Shown in pieces: positions 33,072-43,949 of a stretch of 64,000 nt of DNA (its first letter is position 1; each line of letters opens with the position of its first letter). Under the pieces are notes generated by a model. It was not told the origin of the DNA. It searched no databases and saw only the letters and a program-made list of their open reading frames with translations. Both the position numbers and the translations under genes were made by a program. This stretch comes from Certhia americana. Taxonomy: Eukaryota; Chordata; Aves; Passeriformes; Certhiidae. Location of the stretch: the NCBI GenBank assembly GCA_018697195.1, contig CM031870.1, positions 4,081,700-4,145,699 on the forward strand. Reading direction: 5' to 3'.

Positions 33072-35250
33072 CCTGCTGCCATGAGGGTGCCTCTCCTGGC
33101 AGAGGACTCCTGCAGTGCTTCCAGCTCTCCCAGAGCACCCGGATACTCTTCCCCCTGTGGGGAGAAGGGCGTTTGTCTTGGCAGGTGTCTGTCCCCTCCC
33201 CAAAGTGAGGTGAGCATCCCTCCTCTCCACTGTGTGGATTTAAAGCATGCTGCCCTCATGTCAGGGACTGTGTCTCCACACCAGAGTGTGTTTAGGGAGT
33301 GCAGACCCAAATCCTCAGCTACAGTGATGGGGATGGGAGCAGGGAACCAGCTGAGCATCATGAGCCAGTGTGACAATGGCCCTTTTGCCCCAGCTGACCT
33401 TGGGCTTGCCTCTGATAGCTCATTACAGCCTGCCTTTGATCACTTGCCTCTTCCCTGCTCTTTACTCGGAGATGCTGAAGAGCTTTCCTGACCAATATCA
33501 TCAAAAAGGACATTTTTACTTCCAAAATATACAACTTAATTAGAATTGTGAAGGGAGAGAGCAGCCAGTGCATAAAAACACCCACTCTGCAACGATCACT
33601 GTACTGATTCTGTGGGAACTGGGGACAAGAGACACCTAGTTTCCAGTGGGAACAGGGTGTCTTCCTGAATGTTAGAAATACCACTCAGGTCTTGGACAAA
33701 AAGGGGTTCTTCTGCTTCAAGAGAAGGGCTTGGTGTGGAAATGCCCTCACTTGCAGTCAAATATACTTTGCTGAATTGGGACCCATTGGAAGCATGGACT
33801 GAATAGCTGCAGACAGCAACAGAGAGACCCTCACCTACATCATCACCCTGCAAACACACCTTCTGGTTGAATGCTTGAATATCCACTGTCACCCACATCC
33901 CTGTTAACACACTCACTGAACTGGGACCATTTCCAGCTTCCCAGGGCCATCTCCCTGCAGGCATCAAGGCAGGCCCACCCCATGGCAGGGAAGAAGTGTG
34001 TTTGCATCCAGCTGCCAGCTGTGGGCAGGACCTGTCTAACAAATGCGGTCCAGCAGTTCCCGTCTCTGCAGCTGCCCCGTGAAACGGCTGACACCTTAAA
34101 AATTGATGGGGTTCATTTCCTGCCTCTGTGCACTTACTTGAAGCACCAGCTCTGCCATTACCAGCAACGTCCACATTAATTACTATCACAACCCAAGTAC
34201 CTTGGCACGCGCTCCCCTGCCTGGAACGCCTGTCCCAGCTGTGACCTGCATTTCCCTCCCCTCGGGACCTTTGGCATGACTGGGATTTCCAGCACTGCTG
34301 CCTGCGGGAGAACAAAGCTGGTGCTGGGATAGCCCCAGGGGAGGAGGACAGGCAGTCAGGCAGGTCTGCTGACAGGCTGGCTCTGGCCCAGGCTCCCCTG
34401 CAGCACAGGGGGGTCCTTGCCCTCCTTCACCCCTTGCCTCACTGAGCAGTAGCATCAGTGCTGTCCCATCCCTGGGGGCAGCACTGTGGGCTTTTCCACG
34501 TGGCATAAACGATTTAAATAATCAGTGGAGACTGACTCGGTAGCTGCGTGGTGGAAGTGTTTCTCCTGGGATCATCTGGAGTCCTTGCACTGAGTCCCTT
34601 TAGGTTTGAGCCCCAGGGACCAGCCTTCAGCTTTCCACTATGGAGTCCTTCTGAACAGACACCTCCAGTTTCTAAGGAAAAAAGTCAAGTCATGGAAAAA
34701 GGCTCAGCTCACTCTAAAAAACAGCTCCTGAGGGATGGAGACAGGCTTTTTCAACGCTCTGTTGGCTGCAGAAAATTGAAAATCTCGTATTTTTTGCATA
34801 AAATGCTGATTAACCAGTGCTAAACACAAGCATGTCTTACAAAGTAAAAGGACATGCACGAAAGAGATAAAACATTAGAAATTATGAGGTAATGGGAGTC
34901 AGCAACTGAAAGGATCATCAATAAAGCTTCCTCAACATGGAGAGAATTACAGCTAACCCACGTATCACACAGCCTAGTCAAAAGTCTGACCAAAAGCGTG
35001 CTTTGAATGCATGAACACACCAAAATCAGGACCTGCATGAGACTGGCAAACACAAAGGACACAACATTCATTTGAGATGCCTCATTCCTACCTTTTGCTA
35101 TTCACCTCAAAACCTCATGGGAAACACCAAGCCCACAAGCAATAGCTCCCCAGAAAAAGGTCTATGAATTATCGTGGGTCACAAGCTGAACACAAAGCAC
35201 CCGTGTCGCATCAAGAGGCAGGCAGAGCCCTGGGATATACAAGCTGTAGT
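33072..35250. other. Non-coding, no gene recognised
   Basis: The longest open frame in the flanks (239 codons, 33596-34315, minus strand) lies here, but it has no signal peptide, domain or composition typical of a real exon and its start context is unremarkable. The 34190-34510 part is moderately GC-rich. No repeat family was recognised. Confidence 0.5.
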
Positions 35251-35254
35251 GTGC

Positions 35255-35770
35255 CTAGGAGTCTCACAAAATCATCTTTCTTATCCAGTCAGGGCTGGTG
35301 AGGTCTACACTGGAGTAGATTCTGGCATTGGCAGCTCATATCAGAAAGGAGGTGGCGCTGCTGTAGGCAGCACAGAGCAAACAGGATGATCAGAGGTCTA
35401 TGAGACATGACCTACAAAGGAAGATTGAAAGAACTGGGTTATTTTGCCTAAAAGAGATGATGGAAGAAGAGATGTGATAACAGTTTTCAAGTGCTTAAAA
35501 GTCTGCTGCTAAGGGGAAGAGAATAATCTGTTCTTTATGTCCATGGTGGACAGGACAAGAAATAATCAGCTTAAATTACAGCAAGAGAAATCAGGTTAGA
35601 CCTGGGGACAAAAAAGGCTCGTGGAGCAAAGCAGTGGTTACCTGGGAGGTGGAGGGGCTCTGTCACTACAAACACAAATGCTGTTTGGGGACAGACTGGC
35701 AAACATCCATGGGGAGAGGGGGGTGTTCTGAGGCAGGGCTGCACCCTCTCCATGCCTCTGTGGTGCCTTC
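35255..35770 (+). repeat. CR1 LINE fragment, old and 3'-proximal
   Basis: Several landmarks of the CR1 ORF2 end and 3' region appear in the correct order. They are GGAGTAGATTCTGGCATTGG (degraded), CAGAGCAAACAGGATGATCA, GAAAGAACTGGGTTATTTTG, GATGTGATAACAGTTTTCAAGTG, CTGTTCTTTATGTCCATGGT, GGACAAGAAATAATCAGCTT, AAATTACAGCAAGAGAAATC and GGTTAGAC. Reading frames are broken and divergence is high, which points to an ancient insertion from before the recent bird CR1 subfamilies. A typical 8-mer tail is not preserved. Confidence 0.82.
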
Positions 35771-38700
35771 AACAGGAGTCTGGAGCTCCTGGGTTGTCAA
35801 AAGTGAGATCATCCTGCAGCAATCACTTCAGCTGGCTGGACAAATCCCAGACATTTTGGCTTGTGAGAAGATTCAAGATTGCAAAACTTGATTTGGTAGC
35901 AGACCGGGGGCACAAGTCAACGTTTTGGGTTATTTTTCTTGCAGTAAAGAAATACTTCAAAATTGATTTTCCTTTTCCCTCTCATCTCTTTCAGTCACTT
36001 GATTGTAACACAAACGAAGCAGAGCATCCCAGCCACGACACACAGTCAAGCTGAAATGACACCATCCAAATGAAACCTGTTTGATAATGTCCTTGCTGAA
36101 AACAACAATGAAACCAATCTCTCTCCTCCAGACAATCCAGTAGGGTTGAATCACCAGTTCTGAGTGCAAGACTTGCCTGGAGATATTTTTCAGCCAGCTC
36201 ACAGGATTGTTGTTACCAAAGAGACAAAAAGAAAACAAGAACAGGGCCCCTTCCAACCTAGCTGTGCCCCTACTGAGCAGCACCCCTGTGCCAGTGCCCA
36301 GGATGGGGGATCCACCACGATGTCCAAGAGCAGCTCCATCCTCTTCCACTCAGTAGCACCTCCACTGTGCTGCTGAGCATGCACCTTGGGGCTACTGATT
36401 AAGAGATTCTGTGTTCTCCTGAGGAATTATAATTACCCCTGGGTTCCAAGAGAAATCCTTTATTTTTAAAAACCTGCCTCCAAATTAATTTTATATTTAC
36501 CCATAGAATCTTGGCTGGGGTTTCTGAGAGTTGCGGGTTTTTGGAAAGGCCAAGTTTTAAATGGAGCTGACTCAGCAGAAGATAACTTGATTGAAACAGT
36601 GCCTGAGTTTATTCCATTCCTGGGCAGGATTGGAAACAAAGCAGCAGAAAATGGACTCTTCCCAGCTTTGTTTTCTCCACAGGCTCTTGGCTGTGTGCAG
36701 CAAATGTTGTTGCTGACCCACAGGGCTGGGACTGAAGTGGAAGAGAGCAGAAGAGAGCTGACAGATTCCCTGCTGTATATCCCATATTCTATTGATTTAA
36801 AGTTTAATGCAGTTGAGATGAGAATCAAATAAAAAGAAGAAAAAGAAAGAAATAATGAAAAAATTAAAACCCTGTAAGCAATTAATTTTCAGCCTCACTG
36901 CCCAGCAACAGTCTGAAGGAGGGGACTGGGGATGAAACTAATACTTAGATTATTAAAATATATCTCCAGTTCCCCCCAGAATGCTCTGGCATAGGCAAGC
37001 CCTGCCATGGGGAACATGGTGCCAGCTTTTTTCCACACTACAACAGCAGCAAACTGGGACTTGGAGTCATTTTAACATAGCCCATAGAGCCAAGCCTGCT
37101 GCTGCCTTCCTTTTCTCATGCTGTGAATCTTAGTTGTGCCTGTGGCACAGTCTGACTTGTGGACACAATGGCAGCACACCTTGCTTGGTGATGTTTGTGG
37201 GGCAGTGCTGTCCCAAGCAGGTCTCCACAGCCTGGCCTTTTTCTCAGGTTCTTCTCAAGAGCTGGAGCTGGAAAGAGAAGATGGATTATGGAGGATGGCC
37301 AAGCTGCCATGCCAATGTAGCACTGGGGACTGCAGCTGGATACCGTCCCAGGTGAACTGAGATTCCTTCAAGGAAAAATTCATTTTAGGCTCAAGAAAGA
37401 AACATGAAAGTGCTGAAAGTTGACCGCCTTCTCATACCTTGGAGAGTGCCTGCTTTTGATGTCCTCATTGTTACGAGGTGCCTGAGTGACAGCCAGGCCA
37501 TGAAATACAGCCAAGGGTTTTTGAATTGACAGCTCATTCCATGTACAAGCAAAGCCTGGAAGACAGTCCAGAGCTGCTTAGCAAGAGTAGGCTAATAGCT
37601 AAGTACACAGCAGAGACCTAATGAGAACACCAGTATCTCCTAACTCCAGCTTCATTCAGAAAGTCAAGAATATGGAAGCTGTCACTTAGTGTCCAATGGC
37701 CATAACAAATATGCCAGTGGAGGTGCCCAGAAAGAATAATACCATAAATTGGCAAGGTGGCAGCAGCATTCATCAGCTCAAACGAGAGCTGGTCATCCAT
37801 AAAATCTGGCAGGATCACAGACCAGTTCTTCAACTCCAATGTTATTTCCACCTTTAGAGTGTGGGTGGAAATATGCTTGAAATTTGCCAGCAACCCCAAC
37901 AGATGTATCACGTCTGCTGAGAGCCAATGCTGGATGGTGATCCAGGCTATGAAATGCTATTAATTTATTACAGCAAATGCTGAGAATCATCAGGGGATTC
38001 AAAACTCAACCCCCAAGTCCTCTGGAGAAGGCAGCGAGTGTGTGCCCTGGACATTCATCAGCAGCGATGATCAATGGCCTGCAGGAGCTGAGCACCCAAC
38101 ACCTGGGCTGGAGGTGGGGATCAGCCTGCCCTGGGCAGCGATTTGGAGACACCTCCAGCACAGGCTGAAATGTACCTGCTGAGCTCGTGCTGCAGGGACA
38201 GCACACAGGACCCTGCTGTCCCCTCCTTGGTGACAGCATTCATCTGCAACCCACAACATGAGCACAAAGCCACAAGGCAGCCTGCTAGCTGACACCCTTC
38301 CCCTGGCAGCTGGGAAGGAGGGTGAGGAGCATGCTGTGAGTCCCCAGTAACTCGTGCCTACTCCTGTCTGCTTGCAAGAGCCCCCTGAGCCGCCTGTCAC
38401 CGTGATGGGGTTCGGCAGCGCCGTGACGAGCCCAGGGGAGTGAGCGCGGTGTTATCTGCACTGCTGCTGCTGTACTTGCCAGGCAGTGATTTGTGCAGGG
38501 AGATAACATCCCTCCAGGATCCAGGATCCCATCCTGCCTTCCCCTGGGCTAAGGTGTGGGACTCCTGCCGTCACTTTTGATATCCTTCCCTGGGGAAATT
38601 GCTGGATGCAGGGGGTGGCTCGCTCGCCCCAAGATGGGTCGCAGTGCTGGGAGTGGAACAGAGTCCCTGGTGAGGACCTTCTGGGGTTTTTTTCCCTTTG

Positions 38701-39635
38701 CAGGGGAATATGGGTGATTTGAAGCCCCCAGGCCACCAAGAGTTGTGTAGTGTTATCTGTGCAACAGCTAATGAAGATCACTCAATCCATAAAGATTTTA
38801 AGTCAAGGGTTTGATGTTAATTATGGACCAAAACATTTAATAGCCCGTTTCACTTCCACAAGGCATTTTTTTTAATTAAAAAATGATATATTGCACAAAA
38901 GAGGGGGAAAAAGAGGAGAGAAATAATTGAAGATTGTTTTATTCCAGAACAACCTGAGGCAGGGAAGGCAGTAAAGAGACATGTTGGGGAGTGTGATGGC
39001 AGCACCACAAGCCATGAACTGGTGGCAGAGGAAGCCAGAGAGGGAGCAGTCTCATCACACTGGGAGAAGGTGCCCAGGGAAGGATAGAATAGTCAGAGAC
39101 AGGTAGGTGGAAATGCAGGTCAGTCTTTTGGCTACCACATTAGCCAGCCCTTACCTGCTGAATCTTTAGTTTGTGCTGCTGAGGACTTGGTTTCAAATCC
39201 CTCTTTCTGACTCTCTGTCAGCTGTCTCTCAAGAAAAACAGCTAAACCCCCAGGGTGGAAATTAGTCAGGAATAGGTCAAGGATGAAGAAAATCTGACAT
39301 GTCTGCCTCTGACATTACTCTGGTTTTCATTCAATATTTAAAGATGGGTTTGAGCAGGGGTTGGCCTGAGATGCATTCAAATAGTCTGTGCAAAGGAAAG
39401 GTCTTCAGCAGAGCAAACCAACACTTCCCCTGCCTTGGGCAGTGCCCATCAGGTGGTGGTGCACAGGGCAAGGGGGCAGCAGGAGGGAGCAGCTCCTGCT
39501 GGGAGGCTGGTATTGGACCAATGAAGGAAGGAGGAAGAGAAGAGGGATGGAAATGTGGCATGGGGCTGACTAGGAAAACTTAGTGGGACTGCTTAAAACT
39601 GGAAGTAGCTGGAGTATGACACCAAAGTCCCTGGC
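35771..39635. other. Non-coding, no gene recognised
   Basis: No supported coding region. An A-rich simple stretch lies at 36829-36868. A small CpG cluster lies at about 38380-38640 (8 CpG in about 70 bases near 38390-38455). An AT-rich block at 38760-38945, with GATGTTAATTATGGACC and CATTTAATAGCCCG, may be conserved non-coding sequence. A CpG cluster next to an AT-rich block could include an untranslated ELFN1 5' exon or promoter, but nothing in the sequence proves it. Confidence 0.45.
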
Positions 39636-39639
39636 CATG

Positions 39640-39790
39640 GATGGACTTAAGTCCTCCTGTGTCTCCAGCTCTGAGCCTTGCTATTGTTCTCTACCTTCAA
39701 CTCTACAAGGGGAATAATATTATTCCCTCCTCACAGGGTTTTGAGATGCTCAGTTACTATGGTGATGGGGCCATAAAAGTACCAAAGATA
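39640..39790 (+). repeat. MIR-type SINE relic
   Basis: GGGGAATAATATTATTCCCT, then CCTCACAGGGTTTTGAGATG and CTCAGTTACTATGGTGATGG with GGCCATAAAAGTACC, matches the 3' half of the amniote MIR type familiar from reptile and bird genomes ('...CCTCACAGGGTGTTGTGAGG...CTCAGATACTACGGTGATGGGGGCCATATAAGTACC'). Divergence is modest over the last 45 bases, making this a secure call. Confidence 0.78.
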
Positions 39791-40804
39791 GCAAGAAAAA
39801 TAATAATATCAGACATGGTAGGAGCCAAATAATTGCATTTAGGGCAGGCACACAACACAAAAGGGAGAGCCACCTCCATTCACCACGGGTCTCAATCCCC
39901 AAAGACAAAACTTTTGTTGTACCAATGGGCTCTTAGCCTGCTTAAAGGCCTAATTCTCAATTCCTGCAATCTCCACTCAATGCTAGGAGTGGTCACCAAT
40001 GGCTGCAGCTCCAGGACTGCCTCTCCACCATTCCAGCCAGGAAGAGGGGGGAACAGTGGGGCTGGATGACCTTTGCCAGTGGAGAAATCAAATATTCCCT
40101 GCATCACCTCTGTAACACAAAACCCTCACTGGTGTTTGGCCACTGTGCTGTGTGACCAGCTGAGCATTCTTTGCCCAGAGTGGGGAGTGTGCCCAGCACT
40201 GTCAGCTTGTTCCTTTGTCTCTGCTGAGCACAGCGCCTGCCTCTTTTTTTTTTTTTCCTTTTTTTTTCATTTCATGGGGTTTTAATTGAAAAAATTGTGC
40301 AACATCTGTGTCTGCTTCATAACACCTGTGTGCGACAAGGCTGATTTTCAGCAGTGATTGTCACAGCATTCTCGTCTGGGCAATGCTGTGTCAGTGCTGT
40401 GTGGCCACCTCTGAACTGCTCAGGCAAGAATGACCCTTGGAGGGCACATAATTAACATGTGATGGAAAACAAGGTGCCAAGGAAAAAATATGGAAGACTT
40501 CCCTTTTAAAAGGGAAAAGCTTGGGATGAGCAAGTGGTGAGTTTGCAATGGTTCACCTGAAAAAATGCTGCTGGCACTCAGATGGAGAGCTGGGCTGCCA
40601 ATCTAGCTCTGGTGTTATGGTAAGAGGAGGTGGCAGAGGGGATTTGGCCTTTCCATCAGCATTTTGGGCAGTGTTTGCACCCCAGTTCTTGGAGGCCATC
40701 CACCTTTTGGTTGCCCTCAGCTGTAGCCCAGGAGCCACCTGCACCCTGAGCAGGACACAGGCAAGGCTGGTCCTCCTCCTGCAGCAGCCCTTTACAGCAG
40801 CATG
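39791..40804. other. Non-coding, no gene recognised
   Basis: Unique sequence with a T-rich run (40244-40256 and 40259-40267). There are short open frames only. The region ends in a GC-richer stretch that leads directly into the 23-bp minisatellite. Confidence 0.5.
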
Positions 40805-41239
40805 TGCCACAGCAGTGACATATTCTGTGCCACAGCAATTACATACTGTGTGCCACAGCAGTGACATCCTGTGTGCCACAGCAATTACATACTGTGCACC
40901 ACAGCAGTGACATATTCTGTGCCACAGCAATTACATACTGTGCACCACAGCAGTGACATCCTGTGTGCCACAGCAGTGACATATTCTGTGCCACAGCAAT
41001 TACATCCTGTGTGCCACAGCAGTGACATACTTTGTGCCACAGCAGTGACATCCTGTGTGCCACAGCAATTACATCCTGTGTGCCACAGCAGTGACATCCT
41101 GTGTGCCACAGCAGTGACATACTTTGTGCCACAGCAGTGACATACTCTGTGCCTCAGCAGTGACATCCTGTGTGCCACAGCAGTGACATACTCTGTGCCA
41201 CAAGTGACATACTCTGTGCCACAACAGTGTCTTACTGCT
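40805..41239. repeat. 23-bp minisatellite, 19 copies
   Basis: Nineteen copies of a 23-base unit beginning TGCCACAGCAGTGACAT. The register is perfect for the first seventeen; copy 18 has a 2-base deletion and copy 19 is degenerate. Two unit variants occur, CAGTGACAT and CAATTACAT. The second type is at copies 2, 4, 6, 9 and 12, showing a 46-bp dimer period that passes into a 69-bp trimer period. Copies are far more alike than those of the 32.8 kb array, implying a younger or more homogenised array. Because 23 is not divisible by three and the unit has few stops, long frames stay open on both strands with a 23-residue period. I treat these as non-coding. Confidence 0.95.
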
Positions 41240-42730
41240 CTGGGATCTGCTGAGCCCAAGGGGGCTGTTGGCAGCAGCAACACAAACTGCCCTTCTGCCA
41301 TTTACACAGCCACTGTGGGGACCAGCCCTGCTCATTCTTCCTCTACAAACATTTGTACATTTGCAGCATCCCAGATGTGGCTGGGAAATGTCACCACCCA
41401 TGCTGTGCCACAAGGCACGAGGCACTGCTGCAGCCCTGGCCTTGCCAGCTGTGGACAGGAAACCCAGAAGGCAGCAAACACCCCCAGATGGCTGAAAGCC
41501 CATAATTCATCTTCATTGCTAGGTCTGGAGGCCCAGCACCGCCCAGGTAGTTTTTATCGTGAGTAAAAAGATCCTGAAGCTCACTGCTGGTGTTGCCACC
41601 CAAATCCTCATGATTTTGACAGCCTTGAGTGCTGCCTACCAAAAGCTGCCTCCTTGCAGCATCTCCCAGAGCTTGCTGTGCAGGTGGTGGCTGTAACAGT
41701 TTGGCTCTTCAGGAAGCACAGAAGAGCCTGGGAGGCTTACAGGTGCCTCTTATATTTCTACATGTTCATGACAGAGCTGCTTGGTAGCATGAGTGAGTGA
41801 GGAGCAGCAGGGACACAGCTCCGGCTGTGCACAGGCTGAGGTTCCTTCCTTTCAGGAGCCTCCCTGTACAAAGCAGGAGGAGGTTTTATCCACTACTCAT
41901 GGCTCTGGGAAGCTCAGACTGCCCTAAAATCCTTCCTCCCACTGTGACTTGGTAAATAAATAAAACCCTGTTTCCTGCTGAGCTCAGTAATGGCAACAGG
42001 ACTGGCAGGTAGAAAGCAGGAGCCAGCTGAGCAGATTGGGCAGGGAATAAAGGGGCAGCAGTGCCAACATTTCTGTGTCCTGCCCCTTGTCACTGCAGCT
42101 TGGCAACACCTCCGTGTAACACGGGCTTTTAGAGCAGATTTCCCCTTGCACATCCTGGGAGCAGCCCCCGCTGCTCTCTCCTTCAGCACACCATCAGCGT
42201 CACACCCCCTCCTCCCTCACGTGTTCGGGCTAAGAATTCCCCTCATCTCTCAAAGCACATTAAAAAAATCAATGTAATTACACAGCAAACATTAATTATG
42301 ATCAGAAAATGCAACTGAGAGGGATTGATCTGGAGGACGATGGCAGCTAGCCACCAAATTACCAAACACCAAATCACTGGGGTGGGTCCAGACAGCCAAG
42401 CATCCTTAAGTGACACGTGGCTTCACCATCTCAGTCTCTGGTTTCTGTTATTGGCTCTTCCAGTTTGTGGCACAAGGCAAACTGAGAAGTGGATAAATGT
42501 AATGTGTTTGTAGATATATCTAGGTGCCCCTGGTATGGCTGCTAAGAGGACATGAGACAAGAGGAAGCATATTGCTTGTGTTAACCTGGTGATCCCAAGG
42601 ACATGGCTAATCCTGTTTGGGATGAAACTTCATCCCTGCTATGGAGGTGACCTCTATGCTGAAGCTTCTGCAGTTGGTTATTGAAGCTCTCCTGGGGACA
42701 GGACTCCCACACACCCCCTTTAGAGCCCGC
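41240..42730. other. Non-coding, no gene recognised
   Basis: Unique sequence. An AT-rich piece at 42245-42340 (CAATGTAATTACACAGC, AACATTAATTATGATCAG) resembles conserved non-coding DNA. Open frames are short or spill over from the minisatellite. Confidence 0.5.
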
Positions 42731-42734
42731 ACAG

Positions 42735-43390
42735 GCTCTCAGCCAACCTTGTCCTTAGGAAGCTTTTCCTGAGCATTTAACCCAAGACCTCTTGGCTGCA
42801 GTTTAAGCCTATTACAGCTTGTCCAACCCTTGACCAATTGATCAGCATCATTTTTATAACTGCTTTTTTCCACACTGATGAATGTTACACATCCTACCTC
42901 CAGTTGTCTCAGTCCTGGAGCACAAACCAACTCTCTCAGTCCATCTTCCCTGGGGCATGTTTTCAAAACTCTGTGAACTCACTCAATTTGTCTGAATCCT
43001 TCTTCAAGTTGTGATGCCAAAGCCCGGAGACATATGTCTCCAGCTGATGCATCACTAGCACTAAATAGAGCCAAATAAATTACTTTGCTGCCTTCTATCT
43101 GAAACTATTAATACATCTGTGGGCAAGATGTGCCTTTGCTCTCCCTTTCTCAAGCACCAGGTTATTGTCTGCAGCTCAGTTTGAGGGTTACTCCATTGCT
43201 TGAGCCACTCTCCTGCTGGCTTACCAGTCCTTCCCCATCTTATATCTGTGATTTTGATATCGCCTTCCTAAGTGCAACACTTTGCACTTGACTTTATTGA
43301 ATTTCAGTGTATTGATTTCAGGCCATTTCTCCAATTTATCAAGATCATTTTGCTCTGAGGAATCTGGCAGCAGCTTGTCTTATATCTGCT
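42735..43390 (-). repeat. CR1 LINE fragment, old (antisense)
   Basis: Reverse-complement CR1 landmarks run in order along the plus strand. They are CTTGGCTGCAGTTTAAGCCT with ATTACAGCTTGTCC, CCAACTCTCTCAGTCCATCT, CCAGCTGATGCATCACTAGC, CCTAAGTGCAACACTTTGCA, CTTGACTTTATTGAATTTCA and CCATTTCTCCAATTTATCAA followed by GATCATTTTGC. These correspond to the end of ORF2 and the 3' part of an ancient CR1 family, inserted in the same orientation as ELFN1. The reading frame is destroyed. Confidence 0.85.
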
Positions 43391-43910
43391 CTGTTGACAA
43401 AAGGTCTTTAGACCTCAGGGCTATCAGGCCAGAGCTTTGCATTAGTCCTGAAAATAGTCAGAAAGAGCCACATGGGAGGCATGGGGACAGTGGTGGGTGG
43501 AAGGGACAGACAGGCTCACACAGAAACAGCCCCACGCTGCCATCTCAGCCAGGCAAGGAGCAAAAGACAGAAAACAGAAGGAGCAGGATGGAAATGCTAA
43601 TGGGTCCCCAAGGGTGAGAGCAGGGATACTTGCTGAGAGATGCTGGGACCCTGCTGCAGCCCTGGGGACAGCCCTAGAGCAGGAGGATAGAGGGGAGATG
43701 AGCACTGGGATTTAATGGTCCCTCTTTCCTCTCAGGTCAGGGTGTGATGAGCTGCCCTGCTCCCACCTGAGGGCTTGCCAGCAGACTGGGAGCAGCCCTG
43801 CAGCATCAGGCATTAATGGCACTATTTGGGGACAGAAAAAAAAATGGAGTAAGATGGAGACAAAAGTCCACTCTGGTGTGCACAAACCAGGTCAGATGGT
43901 TTTGTTGTTG

Positions 43911-43947
43911 CTACTATTATCATTATTATTATTATCATTATTATTAC
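43911..43947. repeat. (ATT)n microsatellite, imperfect
   Basis: A run of TTA/ATT units interrupted by ATC variants. Translated, it produces a run of leucine or tyrosine residues in overlapping frames, which is an artefact of the repeat. Confidence 0.88.
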
Positions 43948-43949
43948 CC

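Noticed and set aside
33596..34315. 239-codon minus-strand open frame
   Set aside because: No domain, signal peptide or recognised homologue. It overlaps other open frames and is of a length expected by chance in moderately GC-rich DNA.
35174..35389. Small plus-strand protein gene
   Set aside because: The frame runs into a decayed CR1 LINE and is disrupted on both sides.
40805..41239. CRISPR array
   Set aside because: Repeats are directly tandem with no unique spacers, and the context is a vertebrate genome.
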